This document shows positions 1 to 9,848 of a DNA stretch of 42,362 nt, one piece after another. The translations under genes were made by a program, and so were the position numbers. Numbering within the stretch: position 1 is the first letter of the stretch; each line of letters opens with the position of its first letter. Source of the DNA: an uncultured Pseudomonadales bacterium (GTDB lineage: Bacteria; Pseudomonadota; Gammaproteobacteria; Pseudomonadales; Porticoccaceae). Location of the stretch: assembly GCA_905478975.1 (NCBI GenBank), contig CAJQKW010000001.1, positions 1 through 42,362 of the forward strand, given 5' to 3'. Below the pieces are notes generated by a model that was given only the letters and a program-made list of their open reading frames with translations, did not search any database and had not been told where the DNA came from.

Positions 1-46
1 GTTTTGAATTAAAGAGTTCTCAACTAAGCTCTTTTATCAACTTCTT

Positions 47-102
47 GTTACTTGAGTATTGTTACTTGAGTATTGTTACTTGAGTATTGTTACTAGAATA
101 TT
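47..102. repeat. 14-bp tandem repeat, four copies
   Basis: Three perfect copies of GTTACTTGAGTATT (47-60, 61-74, 75-88) are followed by a degenerate fourth copy (89-102, GTTACTAGAATATT). The array lies in the short gap left of the response-regulator gene. No function is visible; it is a likely site of slippage variation. Confidence 0.9.
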
Positions 103-114
103 ATCACTAAACGC

Positions 115-144
115 AGGCCGCTCAGTTCTTGACCGGCCTTTTTT
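115..144 (+). terminator. Rho-independent terminator overlapping the regA-like stop codon
   Basis: AGGCCG (115-120) pairs with CGGCCT (134-139). Inside it, TCA (122-124) pairs with TGA (130-132) after a C-C mismatch, and a run of six T follows (139-144). The T-run is on the plus strand, so it would end transcription coming from the left of the window. On the minus strand the hairpin covers the last codons of the response-regulator gene and has no good T-run. Confidence 0.6.
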
Positions 145-649
145 GTAACTTCCGCTGTAGTGTTCTGCGGTGCATGCCCAGTGTTTTTGCCGTGGCGGAA
201 ATATTGCCATGATGTTGATTCAGCACTTTTTGGATATGTTCCCATTCCAGTCGATTCACCGAGGGCGGGGAATCCTGCAATGGCACTTCTCCGGCTTTAC
301 CTCTGCGGCTTTCAAAGGCCGCGATAATCTCTTCGACTCCGGCGGGCTTGCACAGATAGTGAGTCGCCCCCAGTTTAATCGCCTCGACAGTGGTGGAAAT
401 GCTCGAGTAGCCGGTCAGTATCACTACCTCTAGAGCGGGCTGGCACTCCAGCAGTTGCTGCAAGATGGCCAACCCAGATTCCTGTTCCAGCTTTAAATCT
501 AACACCACGCGATCAATATTTTCACTCTGTAGCTGAGCCATCGCCTGCTCGCCATTGCTGGCGGTTAAGGCCTGCTCGCCACGGCGCTGCAATACTCGGG
601 CAAGTACCGTGCTAAAGGCTGGGTCGTCGTCGACTAATAGGTAATTCAC
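122..649 (-). CDS. regA: RegA/PrrA/ActR-family response regulator
   Basis: This 175-residue protein is a two-domain redox response regulator. The receiver domain (about 1-115) has the acidic pocket D7-D9, phosphoacceptor D51, T78 and K100. After a short linker, a Fis-type helix-turn-helix (about 135-170) carries the GNISATAKTLGMHRRTLQRK motif typical of RegA/PrrA/RoxR. The family activates or represses respiration, carbon-fixation and redox-balance genes when phosphorylated by RegB/PrrB. The start is a GTG at 647-649 that overlaps the kinase gene's TGA by four bases (GTGA), which suggests translational coupling. It is the last gene of a minus-strand operon after a TonB-dependent receptor and the kinase. 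The family call is strong; the targets in this organism are unknown. Confidence 0.9.
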   Translation of the reverse strand: MNYLLVDDDPAFSTVLARVLQRRGEQALTASNGEQAMAQLQSENIDRVVLDLKLEQESGLAILQQLLECQPALEVVILTGYSSISTTVEAIKLGATHYLCKPAGVEEIIAAFESRRGKAGEVPLQDSPPSVNRLEWEHIQKVLNQHHGNISATAKTLGMHRRTLQRKLQKRPVKN

Positions 650-1914
650 GATACTTTTGATACGGCTACGGTTAAAAGGGGCAGGGTTATCTGGGTGATT
701 GTTCCGCCTTCAGCCGCATTTTGTAAGATCACCGACCCGCCAAAACGGGTCAATGTAGCCTGGGACAGGAACAGGCCCAAACCCAGACCCTCGGCTTTGT
801 CACTCACAAAGGGCTGTCCCAAGGTTGCCATTTTCTCGGCATCGAGGCCGGTGCCAAAATCACGGATATTAATGGTCGCAGTATCCGCATTCCAGCTGAT
901 CTCTATATCGACTTTTTCACTGGCATCGGCAGCATTGTTCAGCAGGTTGAGAATAGACTGGGCAATGGTGGGGTGAAATACCGCACTCATGGCTGGGCTA
1001 TTGTGAAATTGAATCTGAGTTTGCAACAGCGGTCGCATCAGCTGCCAGCGTGCCAACACATTATCTAAATAGACTTGCACCGGCTGTTCTTCAAGCTGGT
1101 GTGACTGAGATTCTTCAGCGGTGGTTAGCAGCTGTTTGAGGGTGATTTTACACTGCTCGATCTGCTGATTAAGCAGCAGTACATCTGGATGGTTGTCGGT
1201 ATCCAACAGCATCTCATCGACAATCAACTTCATGGTATTCAGCGGTGTGCCCAGTTCATGGGCTGTACCGGCGGCCAGGGTTCCCACCGCTAGAAGCTGT
1301 TCGTCCCGCAGTTGCGCATCCCGGGCCATGGCAATTTCCTGTTCTTGCTGCTTTAGGGTCGCGGCCATACGGCTGATAAAGTAAATAATAATGCCTGCGC
1401 TGATAGCAAAGTTAGCCCACATGCCCAGAATATGTAGGCTGTTGTCCGCCGCCTGATGGTGCCCCGGTGCAATGGCGACAATGGCCACATAGTACTTAAG
1501 TAAAAGGCTGTAGCAGATCAGGGCTATAGCAGTCAGGGCAATGCTGTAACCCCGTGACAGGGTGATTGCGGCAATACTGATGGGGATCAGCATATAGGAG
1601 ACAAAGGGGTTGGAGGCGCCGCCGCTAAAAAATAACAGTATGGAAAAGAATGCGATATCCGCCAGCAGGTGAATAAAGAACTCGGCATTGCCTATGGGTA
1701 CAGCGCGACGGCTGCGCACCCAGATAGCTGCGGTGAGTGACGCGTAGACACTGAGTACAAAGGCGATTTCCGCCACTGGCAGGCCAATGGGTTGCACCCA
1801 GGTGAAATAAAGCAGTGCCAATATCTGGCCCACTAGTGCCACGCCGCGAATCAAACTGAGAACGTAGAGGTTCTCTCTGGTGGCGCTATTGTTATTCGGC
1901 TGGTTTTTTTTCAT
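646..1914 (-). CDS. regB: RegB/PrrB-family redox sensor histidine kinase
   Basis: This 422-residue inner-membrane kinase has about six hydrophobic segments between residues 20 and 180. They include GGASNPF at 98-104, matching the GGxxNPF motif that binds quinone in RegB. The dimerisation domain carries the H-box AHELGTPL with phosphorylatable H219. The ATPase domain shows an N-box (NLLNNAADAS, from 323), a G1 box (DFGTG, 352-356) and a G2 box (GLGLGLF, 376-382). A cysteine at 255 follows the H-box region and may correspond to the redox-active cysteine of RegB; that is inference. The kinase is expected to sense the ubiquinone pool or oxygen and phosphorylate the adjacent regulator. Its ATG lies 13 bases after the TonB-receptor stop, so the three genes are probably cotranscribed. 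In alphaproteobacteria the usual partner of regBA is senC, a Sco-like copper chaperone, which is absent here. Confidence 0.9.
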   Translation of the reverse strand: MKKNQPNNNSATRENLYVLSLIRGVALVGQILALLYFTWVQPIGLPVAEIAFVLSVYASLTAAIWVRSRRAVPIGNAEFFIHLLADIAFFSILLFFSGGASNPFVSYMLIPISIAAITLSRGYSIALTAIALICYSLLLKYYVAIVAIAPGHHQAADNSLHILGMWANFAISAGIIIYFISRMAATLKQQEQEIAMARDAQLRDEQLLAVGTLAAGTAHELGTPLNTMKLIVDEMLLDTDNHPDVLLLNQQIEQCKITLKQLLTTAEESQSHQLEEQPVQVYLDNVLARWQLMRPLLQTQIQFHNSPAMSAVFHPTIAQSILNLLNNAADASEKVDIEISWNADTATINIRDFGTGLDAEKMATLGQPFVSDKAEGLGLGLFLSQATLTRFGGSVILQNAAEGGTITQITLPLLTVAVSKVS

Positions 1915-1927
1915 GGGCTAAATGGTA

Positions 1928-4015
1928 CTAGAAATGTATCGCCATTGAGAGATAAACCGCACGACCGAGACCCGGTATCGCTTCACCAAGGGCAATGTCG
2001 CTATCGCCGCTGCGATTGCGACCACTTAAATGGGCGGCATAAAAGCGATCAAAGAGATTTTTAACCCCGGAACGCAGCTGTATATTCTCGGTGACTGACC
2101 AGTTGGCGCCTATATTCACTATGCCAAAACCGCCGGATTGGGCTTCATTGTTGTAGCTGGCCACATGCTTTTGGCGGGCATAGATAACCGACTCTGCCAT
2201 CAACTGCAGAGCTCCTTGATCCGGTTGATAGCGCAGACTGAAGCGTGCATTGGCCGGTGCGATACGATACAGATCATCGGCTATATCAGTGCGCTTGCCA
2301 CGCACATAGCTGACCACGCCATCCGCGGACCAATTATGATTGATACGGTAATTCCAATTGGCATCGGCGCCATAGATCTCGGCATCGGTATTTTCATAGC
2401 TCAGGGCGGTGGCACCGCTCATCATATTGCTGACCATATTGGCGCTCATATCCATGCTCGGAACACCCTGAATATAGTCGTCGATCTGGCGATAAAAAAC
2501 CTGCGGGTAAATACTGAAGCGCGCGGTTTTTTTGCTCAGACCAATGCTGATTTCATGGGCAGTTTCATGTTTTAGCGACAGATTGCCAATATAGCTGCGG
2601 CCATCGGCGAGGCCAGCGGTTATCGGTAAGGGCAACCAGAGAAAGGTTTCCTGATAAGAGGGCGCGCGATTCTTAATCCCCAGATCAATGGTCAGGGCAG
2701 TCTCAGGATCGAGGCTGCGATTGAACTTCAATACCAGATCGGTAGTGTTGTAATCGAGACTGCGGTCCGCCTGATTAAACTGTATAGCCAGCATATTAGC
2801 TGCATTGCCCATCATCCCCATCATGCCAGAAGAGGTCACCTCGTCACTGTCGAGGCTAGTGCGATTCTGTCTGATACCAGCCTGATAACCCCAGTCGCCA
2901 ATATCACCGTTGAGCTCTGCAAACAGGCCGAGGATATCCCGCTGGGTGCGATTAAAGTTAAGCAGCTGAAACATGGCATTATTGGGATTGCTGATAGTCG
3001 AGTCATGGCTGCTGAGGTTGCCATCGGTACCGATCTTTAATTCACCGAAGGCCAGTGGCAGTTGCGCGTTCAGACTCCAAGAAAGATTGTCGGCGGTGGC
3101 GAGATTGCTGCGGTAACCCATGCCCATGGCTGGGGCACTGCGCAGGCTAAAGTTATCCATAGAGTGAGTGACATCGGCCCAGGCTAGAGACATATTGATT
3201 GCTGCGCTATCGACTTGAGTGCTAAGAGTCATGCCCGCCAGATCGGTTTCCACCGAGACGATATCCATGGCCAGAGCGGGGGTGCCACTGTTGCTAATAT
3301 CCAGCTGCCCGACAAAGACAGCCAATTCAGTGTCATCTGACTTCCAGCCGTAGGCGAGGTCAAAACGATCCCGCTGATGCTGACTGCCAGCTACGGTTTT
3401 ATTGTCGCCGGCTTGAATATTATCGCCCTCGTTGTGGGAGCCGAGAAAGGAAAGTTTATGCTGATTGTTGGCGATCACCAGCTGCATATCTGAGCTCGAC
3501 TGACTACCGTTATCGGTGAGCTGGGCAGTGGCAAAGCCGCTGACTTCAATATCCGTTTCGGAGGCAAAGCTGCCGCGATTAAATTGCGCCACCATATGGC
3601 CACCAATACTCTCCTGAGCTTGGCTGACCGGCGTAACACCGCGGTAGACAGTGAGCTCCTGGAGTAGACCTGCAGGGGCGTAGGCCAGTGGTGAGTCCAT
3701 GGCATTGGGGCCACCACTGAGGGTCGGTGCCTGATCCAGCTTTACCGATACTCTGTCGCCATACATGCCGCGGTATTGGGCGATGCCGGTGATCACCCCA
3801 TTGGCATTATTGTTGGCCCCGGGAATGCGTTTTAGCAGTTCGGCGCTGTCTGGGCTGTGCAGGGGATTAGTGCGGGGAGAACCGCTAATCTGACTTGCCA
3901 GTGGGAATGCCTGAATGGTGATTTCTTCAATATCATGGGGATGATCAGCCAGTGCTGAAGTACCAGTGATAAGGGTAAAAAAAGCACTGACAGCAGAGAC
4001 AGTTTTAGCGTGCAT
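1928..4015 (-). CDS. TonB-dependent outer-membrane receptor, methionine-rich, possibly for copper
   Basis: The ATG at 4015 opens with a clear signal peptide (MHAKTVSAVSAFFTLITGTSALA, then D24), giving 695 residues. An in-frame ATG at 4123 would add 36 residues ahead of the signal and is less likely. A TonB-box-like stretch (EEITIQA, near 30-36) comes first. A plug domain follows, then a beta-barrel that ends in phenylalanine, as barrel proteins do. Methionine clusters occur at 296-300 (PAMGMG), 398-408 (GMMGMMGNAANM) and 521-532 (SMDMSANMVSNMM). Such clusters recall copper receptors of the OprC/NosA type, but I cannot confirm the ligand; iron chelates or another substrate remain possible. It is the first gene of an operon with the RegB/RegA-like pair. 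Confidence 0.85.
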   Translation of the reverse strand: MHAKTVSAVSAFFTLITGTSALADHPHDIEEITIQAFPLASQISGSPRTNPLHSPDSAELLKRIPGANNNANGVITGIAQYRGMYGDRVSVKLDQAPTLSGGPNAMDSPLAYAPAGLLQELTVYRGVTPVSQAQESIGGHMVAQFNRGSFASETDIEVSGFATAQLTDNGSQSSSDMQLVIANNQHKLSFLGSHNEGDNIQAGDNKTVAGSQHQRDRFDLAYGWKSDDTELAVFVGQLDISNSGTPALAMDIVSVETDLAGMTLSTQVDSAAINMSLAWADVTHSMDNFSLRSAPAMGMGYRSNLATADNLSWSLNAQLPLAFGELKIGTDGNLSSHDSTISNPNNAMFQLLNFNRTQRDILGLFAELNGDIGDWGYQAGIRQNRTSLDSDEVTSSGMMGMMGNAANMLAIQFNQADRSLDYNTTDLVLKFNRSLDPETALTIDLGIKNRAPSYQETFLWLPLPITAGLADGRSYIGNLSLKHETAHEISIGLSKKTARFSIYPQVFYRQIDDYIQGVPSMDMSANMVSNMMSGATALSYENTDAEIYGADANWNYRINHNWSADGVVSYVRGKRTDIADDLYRIAPANARFSLRYQPDQGALQLMAESVIYARQKHVASYNNEAQSGGFGIVNIGANWSVTENIQLRSGVKNLFDRFYAAHLSGRNRSGDSDIALGEAIPGLGRAVYLSMAIHF

Positions 4016-4197
4016 AACGAGATCCAGAGAGTAATAAATGAAGGCGGCAATTTTAGGTATTTGGCGGTCTCTGAACAATGTGGCAAATTGTCGCAGTGGG
4101 CGCCTTTTAGTCGAGCTCCTCACCCTAGATTACAGTTGGGACAAAACCAAAAAGCGAGTACCATGCGCGATTGTTAACTTGCTTGTGAGTTGTAGCC

Positions 4198-4563
4198 ATG
4201 GAACCACTATCTGAAGATCTTCAAGAAAACCTCGACCGCATGATTGTCGAGAGTCTCGAAACCGGTTGTGTCTGGGGATTAAAGGACGCAGAGGATAACT
4301 GGGCGCTGGTGGGCTCCACCGATAGCGATACCATCGACGTTATTCCCTTTTGGTCAAATTGTGACTTTGCCCAGGCACTCTGTACTGGTGATTGGGATGT
4401 CTACACTCCGGTTGCCGTTGAAATGGAAGAGTTTCTCGACGATTGGCTGCCCGGCATGCACAGCGATGTGTTGATGGTTGGCGTCAACTGGACGGTAGAT
4501 CTTGAAGGCCAGGAATTGGAACCATTGGATCTGCTGGAAGAGTTTGAAGCTGAACTAGATTAA
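4198..4563 (+). CDS. DUF2750 family protein
   Basis: This is a small acidic protein of 121 residues with no signal peptide or membrane segment, so probably cytoplasmic. The conserved layout WGLKDAEDNWAL, then FWSNCDFAQALC, then EFLDDWLPGM and a final VGVNW block matches the DUF2750 family, which has no assigned function. No strong Shine-Dalgarno sequence precedes the ATG. It is followed 38 bases later by the DUF3581 gene on the same strand, so the two may be cotranscribed. No function is proposed. Confidence 0.8.
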   Translation: MEPLSEDLQENLDRMIVESLETGCVWGLKDAEDNWALVGSTDSDTIDVIPFWSNCDFAQALCTGDWDVYTPVAVEMEEFLDDWLPGMHSDVLMVGVNWTVDLEGQELEPLDLLEEFEAELD

Positions 4564-4601
4564 GAGTAGAAAAATAGAAGAGCAAAAGAGCAGAGGCGAC
4601 A

Positions 4602-5312
4602 ATGTTTTTACAGCAGTTTTATACCCGCGATGAGTTATCTCTGAGCATCAGTGCCGAGCAGGGCAGTGGCTTTGCAAAAACCATCAGCAATGATTTCAAT
4701 CCGATTCACGATATCGACAGCAAGCGCTTCTGTGTGCCGGGCGATCTGCTGTTTGCACTGGTATTAGAGCGCTATGGCCTGAGCCAGCAGATGCGCTTTG
4801 AATTTTCCGGTATGGTCTCGGCGGATACACCATTGGTTTTACCTGAGTCGCCAGGGGATCAGTTTGAAATTGCCGATGCCCGGGAAAAGACCTACCTGAA
4901 AGTATCCCGCAGTGGTGGTCAGTTACAGGATCAGCAGGTGCTGGAAAGTCTGATTAAACACTATGTGTTCTTTTCGGGACAGAACTTCCCGCATATTCTG
5001 GTGCCATTAATGGCCGAGAAGCATGTCATGATCAATCCCCAGCGACCGCTGGTGATCTATGAATCTATGTCACTACAGTTGGAGACTCTGGAGCTGCAAC
5101 AGCCCAGTGTGGAACTGGCTGGCACTAGTCTCGAAGTGGATGGCAAGCGCGGTAATGCGGAGTTTAAGTTTAATCTGGTGGATGGCGGCAAGATTGTCGG
5201 CACCGGTGTGAAGACCTTAATCCTCAGCGGTCTGCGTGAATATCAGCAGGAAGCCATAGATCTAATGGTGGCAACCTACTTAGATAACCAGGCCCGTCAC
5301 AGCGAAGCCTGA
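4602..5312 (+). CDS. DUF3581 family protein with a MaoC-like hydratase motif
   Basis: This 236-residue protein matches DUF3581, an uncharacterised gammaproteobacterial family. Near the N terminus it has ISNDFNPIHDIDSKRF. The D31-x-N-P-x-H36 pattern is the catalytic signature of (R)-specific enoyl-CoA hydratases (MaoC/PhaJ hot-dog fold), followed by a hydrophobic helix (PGDLLFALVLERYG) as in that fold. The length would allow two hot-dog halves. An acyl-thioester binding or hydratase role is therefore a reasonable inference, but it is not established for the family. It follows the DUF2750 gene and converges on uvrA with only a 42-base gap. Confidence 0.8.
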   Translation: MFLQQFYTRDELSLSISAEQGSGFAKTISNDFNPIHDIDSKRFCVPGDLLFALVLERYGLSQQMRFEFSGMVSADTPLVLPESPGDQFEIADAREKTYLKVSRSGGQLQDQQVLESLIKHYVFFSGQNFPHILVPLMAEKHVMINPQRPLVIYESMSLQLETLELQQPSVELAGTSLEVDGKRGNAEFKFNLVDGGKIVGTGVKTLILSGLREYQQEAIDLMVATYLDNQARHSEA

Positions 5313-5354
5313 TTGATTCTAAGAATTTGAGCTGGGCAGTTTGAACCGGGCAGT

Positions 5355-8213
5355 TTAGGCAACGGCTTTAGCTCTTGCTTTGGTAACGGCTTTGCCCTTC
5401 AGTATATCCTTTAAGAAATGCCCAGTGTGGGACGCTTTAACTTTGGCCACTGTCTCTGGTGTACCCTCGGCAATAATCATTCCGCCCCCAGAACCCCCTT
5501 CAGGACCCAGATCGACAATCCAATCAGCGGTCTTGATCACATCCAAATTATGCTCAATCACCACCATGGTATTGCCCTGGTCGCGGAGTCTATGGAGTAC
5601 CGCCAGCAGCTGTTCAATATCGTGGAAGTGCAGGCCGGTGGTGGGCTCATCGAGAATGTATAAAGTCTTGCCGGTATCGCGCTTTGAGAGTTCTTTTGAC
5701 AGCTTAATACGCTGTGCTTCACCACCGGATAAGGTGGTCGCCGACTGACCCAGTTTGATATAGGAAAGGCCTACATCCATAAGGGTTTGCAGTTTGCGCG
5801 CCACAGCTGGAATGGGGTCGAAAAATACTCGGGCATCCTCTACGGTCATATCCAGCACCTGATGAATATTTTTGCCTTTAAAGTGAATGTCGAGCGTCTC
5901 GCGATTGTAGCGCTTGCTCTTGCACACATCACAGGGCACATAGATATCCGGTAAGAAGTGCATCTCCACCTTGGTCACACCATCACCCTGGCAGGCTTCA
6001 CAGCGACCGCCTTTCACATTAAAGCTAAAGCGTCCCGGGTTGTAACCGCGTGAACGGGCTTCCTGAGTCGCGGCAAAGAGTTCGCGAATCGGTGTAAAAA
6101 TACCAGTGTAGGTGGCGGGATTTGAGCGCGGTGTGCGACCGATGGGGCTCTGGTCGATATCGATGCACTTATCGAGATGGTTGAGGCCGGTAATGGTATC
6201 GTGAGCGGCAGACTTTAAGGTCGTCGCTTTATTGAGAGCAACTGCTGCAGCCGGATAGAGGGTGCCATTGATCAGTGTTGATTTGCCGGAACCGGATACG
6301 CCGGTAATACAGGTAAGCAGACCGATGGGGATCTGTAGGTCAACATTTTGCAGGTTGTTGCCACAGGCGCCAGTGACATCAATAAACTTACCTTTGGGCT
6401 GATTGCGCTTCTCGGGAATTTTTATCCCACGCACGCCGGACATAAACTGACCGGTGACCGAGTTGGGATTGTCGTGAATCTGCTGAGCCGTGCCTTCGGC
6501 CACCACTTCACCACCATGGACACCGGCGCCGGGGCCGATATCAATAATATAGTCAGCGGCGGCAATCGCCTCTTCATCGTGCTCCACAACAATCACGGTG
6601 TTGCCGAGATCCCGCAGACGGACCAGGGTTTTTAGCAGCCGTTCATTGTCTCGTTGATGCAGGCCAATTGAAGGCTCATCGAGAATATACATCACGCCCA
6701 CTAGACCTGCGCCGATTTGACTGGCGAGGCGAATGCGCTGAGCTTCACCACCGGATAGAGTGTCGGCGCTGCGGTTCAGTGACAGATAGTTGAGTCCCAC
6801 ATCCACCAGAAAGCGGAAACGCTGACGGATCTCTTTAATGATTTTTTCGGCGATCTCACCCTGACGACCTTCCAGTTCAATATTGTCGAAGTAATCACAG
6901 CAGTCGCCCACGGGCATGCTGACAATATCCTCAATACGACGATCGTCGATAAACACATGGCGCGCGGATTTGCGCAGTCGTGTGCCATCGCACTCGGGGC
7001 AGTGGGAACTGGTCATATATTTGCCTAACTCTTCCCGCACCGAGCCGGACTCGGTTTCGCGATAGCGGCGCTCCATATTATTGATCACACCCTCAAAGGT
7101 ATGCTCGCGACGGAACATGGTGCCGCGATCATTGACATAGCTAAAGGTGATCTCTTCTTTGCCGCTGCCATAGAGAATTTTTTTGCGGTGATCTTCGCTC
7201 AGCGCTTCCCAGGGGGAGTCGATATCAAAATCGTAATGGGCCGCCAAAGAGGTGAGCATATTGTAGTAATACAGCGTGCGACGATCCCAGCCGCGAATCG
7301 CGCCCTCGGAGATCGACGCTTCCGGGTGATGCACTACGCGGTCAATATCAAAAAACTGATGCACACCCAGGCCATCACAGGTGGGGCAGGCACCGACCGG
7401 ATTATTAAAGGAAAACAATCGTGGCTCTAATTCATTGAGACTGTAGTTACACACCGAACAGGCAAACTTGGCCGAGAACATCTGGTCCGGTTCATCGCTA
7501 TCCATAAAGCTAATGCCCGCCAGTCCCTCTGCTAGGGTGAGGGCGGTTTCAAAGGACTCGGCTAAACGGATGCCCATGTCTGCTTTGACTTTAAAGCGGT
7601 CCACCACTACTTCTATATCGTGCTTTTGCTTTTTGTTCAGTGCTGGGGCTTCATCCAGATCGCAGACTAGGCCATCGATTCTGGCGCGAATAAAACCCTG
7701 TCGGCGCAGACTTTCAAAGAGATGCAGATGCTCACCTTTGCGGCCTTTGATAATGGGTGCCAGCAGCATGAGTTTGGTGTTCTCGGGCATGGCCAAGACT
7801 TGATCCACCATCTGACTGACGGTCTGGGCTTTTAGTGCCTGATTGTGCTCAGGGCAGCGTGGCTCTCCGGCGCGGGCAAATAGCAGGCGCAGATAATCAT
7901 AGATCTCGGTAATAGTACCCACGGTTGAACGGGGGTTGTGGGAGGTCGATTTTTGCTCAATGGAAATGGCCGGAGAAAGTCCTTCGATATGGTCCACATC
8001 GGGCTTTTCCATCATTGACAGAAACTGGCGCGCATAGGTGGAGAGGGATTCCACATAGCGACGTTGGCCCTCGGCATAGAGCGTATCAAAGGCCAGAGAT
8101 GATTTGCCCGACCCAGACAGGCCTGTAATCACGACTAATTTATCCCGTGGAATATCAAGATCGATATTTTTGAGATTGTGTGTGCGTGCGCCGCGTACCT
8201 GAATGGTATTCAT
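5355..8213 (-). CDS. uvrA: Excinuclease ABC subunit UvrA
   Basis: This is a full-length 952-residue UvrA, the DNA-damage recognition ATPase of nucleotide excision repair, which acts as a dimer with UvrB. It has two ABC ATPase modules: Walker [12 protein letters not shown] near residue 31 and [10 protein letters not shown] in the second half. Each half carries an LSGGEAQRI signature and a LDEP Walker B. Zinc-binding cysteines are visible in the first half (CSVC...CPTC) and in the second (CEAC...CDVC). It stands alone on the minus strand, divergent from the yajR-like gene and ssb. No LexA box was recognised in the 260-base gap upstream. Confidence 0.98.
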   Translation of the reverse strand: MNTIQVRGARTHNLKNIDLDIPRDKLVVITGLSGSGKSSLAFDTLYAEGQRRYVESLSTYARQFLSMMEKPDVDHIEGLSPAISIEQKSTSHNPRSTVGTITEIYDYLRLLFARAGEPRCPEHNQALKAQTVSQMVDQVLAMPENTKLMLLAPIIKGRKGEHLHLFESLRRQGFIRARIDGLVCDLDEAPALNKKQKHDIEVVVDRFKVKADMGIRLAESFETALTLAEGLAGISFMDSDEPDQMFSAKFACSVCNYSLNELEPRLFSFNNPVGACPTCDGLGVHQFFDIDRVVHHPEASISEGAIRGWDRRTLYYYNMLTSLAAHYDFDIDSPWEALSEDHRKKILYGSGKEEITFSYVNDRGTMFRREHTFEGVINNMERRYRETESGSVREELGKYMTSSHCPECDGTRLRKSARHVFIDDRRIEDIVSMPVGDCCDYFDNIELEGRQGEIAEKIIKEIRQRFRFLVDVGLNYLSLNRSADTLSGGEAQRIRLASQIGAGLVGVMYILDEPSIGLHQRDNERLLKTLVRLRDLGNTVIVVEHDEEAIAAADYIIDIGPGAGVHGGEVVAEGTAQQIHDNPNSVTGQFMSGVRGIKIPEKRNQPKGKFIDVTGACGNNLQNVDLQIPIGLLTCITGVSGSGKSTLINGTLYPAAAVALNKATTLKSAAHDTITGLNHLDKCIDIDQSPIGRTPRSNPATYTGIFTPIRELFAATQEARSRGYNPGRFSFNVKGGRCEACQGDGVTKVEMHFLPDIYVPCDVCKSKRYNRETLDIHFKGKNIHQVLDMTVEDARVFFDPIPAVARKLQTLMDVGLSYIKLGQSATTLSGGEAQRIKLSKELSKRDTGKTLYILDEPTTGLHFHDIEQLLAVLHRLRDQGNTMVVIEHNLDVIKTADWIVDLGPEGGSGGGMIIAEGTPETVAKVKASHTGHFLKDILKGKAVTKARAKAVA

Positions 8214-8473
8214 TGAGAATTCTTTTGGTTATGTTAAACGATCGATTATAGAGTGCTGGTGGTGCACTCGGCAAAGTGATTCTGATAATTCCTTAAACTA
8301 TTACGAATAGGCAGGGGCGACAGACTGCAATGGTGGAAAAATAGTTGCCCCGAATGGACTGAATATTATGCAAAATTAGACCGTGCACTGTGCCGTGGCG
8401 CTGTTAGAATGCTCTGGCTTTTAATCACATCGCCATCAATACTCCATTACAAACCCACGGCCCCGACACTGAC

Positions 8474-9832
8474 TTGAATAATTCCTCCTCATTTTCCCCT
8501 CTAGAGAAACGCGCAGTCGCTTCATTGGCGAGCCTTTATGGTTTCAGAATGCTCGGCCTGTTTATGGTGCTGCCGATACTGGCTCTCTATTTGGAGGGTT
8601 ATCCGGGTTTCAGTCCCTTGATGCTGGGTATAACTCTCGGGATCTACGGCCTGACTCAGGCGGCTCTGCAAATTCCACTGGGACTGCTATCGGATAAGAT
8701 TGGCCGCAGGCCGGTGATTATTGGCGGTCTATTAGTCTTTGTCGCTGGTAGTTTGGTGGCGGCATCCGCAGAAACTACGACAGGTTTAATTGTCGGTCGC
8801 GCGATTCAGGGCGCCGGTGCTATCGCCAGCACGCTGATGGCCCTGGTCAGTGATCTTACCAGTGAGGAAAATCGCACCAAGGCTATGGCTACCATAGGCG
8901 CCAGTATCGGTATGTCATTTATGCTGGCCATGACCGCCGGCCCACTAATCGCCGCAGTTCTGGGATTGCCCGGTGTGTTCTGGGTCACTGCATTGCTCGG
9001 TTGCCTGGGGATTATTATCTTTATGCGCTGGGTTCCGGCTGCGGTGTCGGTACAGCGCAATCGCGAGACTCACACCGATATTCAGCAGATTCGCGGTCTG
9101 CTAAAAGACGCCAATCTGCTGCGACTCAATTTTGGTATTTTTGCCCTGCATCTAATCCTGATGGCGGCCTTTGTGGTGATTCCTGTGCTGCTAGCGGAAG
9201 AACTTGGGGTTTTGGCCAATGATCTCTGGTGGGTCTATTTGCTGTTATTGGGGGGTGGCTTTGTCGCCATGTTGCCGGTGATGATAGCCGGAGAAAAGTT
9301 GCAGCGCGAGAAGCTCAGCTTCACCACGGCAGTTGCTTGCGTGACCTTTGCCATGTTGCTGCTAGCCTTATTTAGAGGCCCGTTGTTGACGCCGGTTATG
9401 TTGCTGCTATTTTTTGCTGCGTTTAATCTGCTTGAAGCGTCGTTACCTTCATGGTTGAGCAAGGCCTGTCCCCCGGGGCAAAAGGGCACGGCGATGGGAA
9501 TCTATTCAACCAGTCAGTTTTTTGGTGCCTTTGTCGGTGGCCTGCTGGGTGGCTGGAGTGTGCAGCAGTTGGGTGTCGATAGTTTGTTTCTGTTGCTGGC
9601 CGCGATTGGCTTTGCCTGGTGGCTCGCGGCGCTGGGGCTGCTAGCTCCCAAAGCGCTACAAACTGTTGTTCTAAATAGCGGTGATATGGCACATGAGGAT
9701 TTTGCGAAATTAATCTTAAAAGTTCCCGGCGTAGAGGATATACTCGTGGTTCGTGGGGAACAGCTGGCTTATGCCAAAGTGAATAAAAAGACCGTGGACA
9801 TGTCCGGTCTCAAGCCTTACTTTAATCGATAA
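8474..9832 (+). CDS. yajR: YajR-like MFS transporter
   Basis: This 452-residue major facilitator superfamily transporter has about 12 membrane helices. The motif-A loop [13 protein letters not shown] follows the second helix. The N-terminal pattern ([18 protein letters not shown]) matches YajR. A soluble C-terminal tail at 397-452 ([20 protein letters not shown]...) has the ferredoxin-like look of the YAM domain that distinguishes YajR. The substrate of this family is not firmly known. The start is a TTG at 8474; the next in-frame methionine lies inside helix 1, so a near-upstream non-ATG start is likely. The uvrA / MFS / ssb arrangement is common in gammaproteobacteria. ssb follows after 16 bases and may be cotranscribed. 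Confidence 0.85.
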   Translation: MNNSSSFSPLEKRAVASLASLYGFRMLGLFMVLPILALYLEGYPGFSPLMLGITLGIYGLTQAALQIPLGLLSDKIGRRPVIIGGLLVFVAGSLVAASAETTTGLIVGRAIQGAGAIASTLMALVSDLTSEENRTKAMATIGASIGMSFMLAMTAGPLIAAVLGLPGVFWVTALLGCLGIIIFMRWVPAAVSVQRNRETHTDIQQIRGLLKDANLLRLNFGIFALHLILMAAFVVIPVLLAEELGVLANDLWWVYLLLLGGGFVAMLPVMIAGEKLQREKLSFTTAVACVTFAMLLLALFRGPLLTPVMLLLFFAAFNLLEASLPSWLSKACPPGQKGTAMGIYSTSQFFGAFVGGLLGGWSVQQLGVDSLFLLLAAIGFAWWLAALGLLAPKALQTVVLNSGDMAHEDFAKLILKVPGVEDILVVRGEQLAYAKVNKKTVDMSGLKPYFNR

Positions 9833-9848
9833 CGAACAGGGGAAGAAA

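Noticed and set aside
47-102. CRISPR array
   Set aside because: The repeat units are 14 bp and directly adjacent with no spacers, so it is a simple tandem repeat.
5355-8213. Long open frames on the opposite strand and in other frames of uvrA, fabB, ileS, pgi and other genes
   Set aside because: They lie wholly inside well-recognised genes, have no family features, no ribosome binding sites and atypical composition; they are shadows of the real coding frames.
8214-8473. Possible LexA box between uvrA and the MFS/ssb side
   Set aside because: uvrA and ssb are often SOS-controlled, but no CTGT-N8-ACAG pattern is present. The nearest candidate (CTGAATATTATGCAAA near 8359) matches too few positions.
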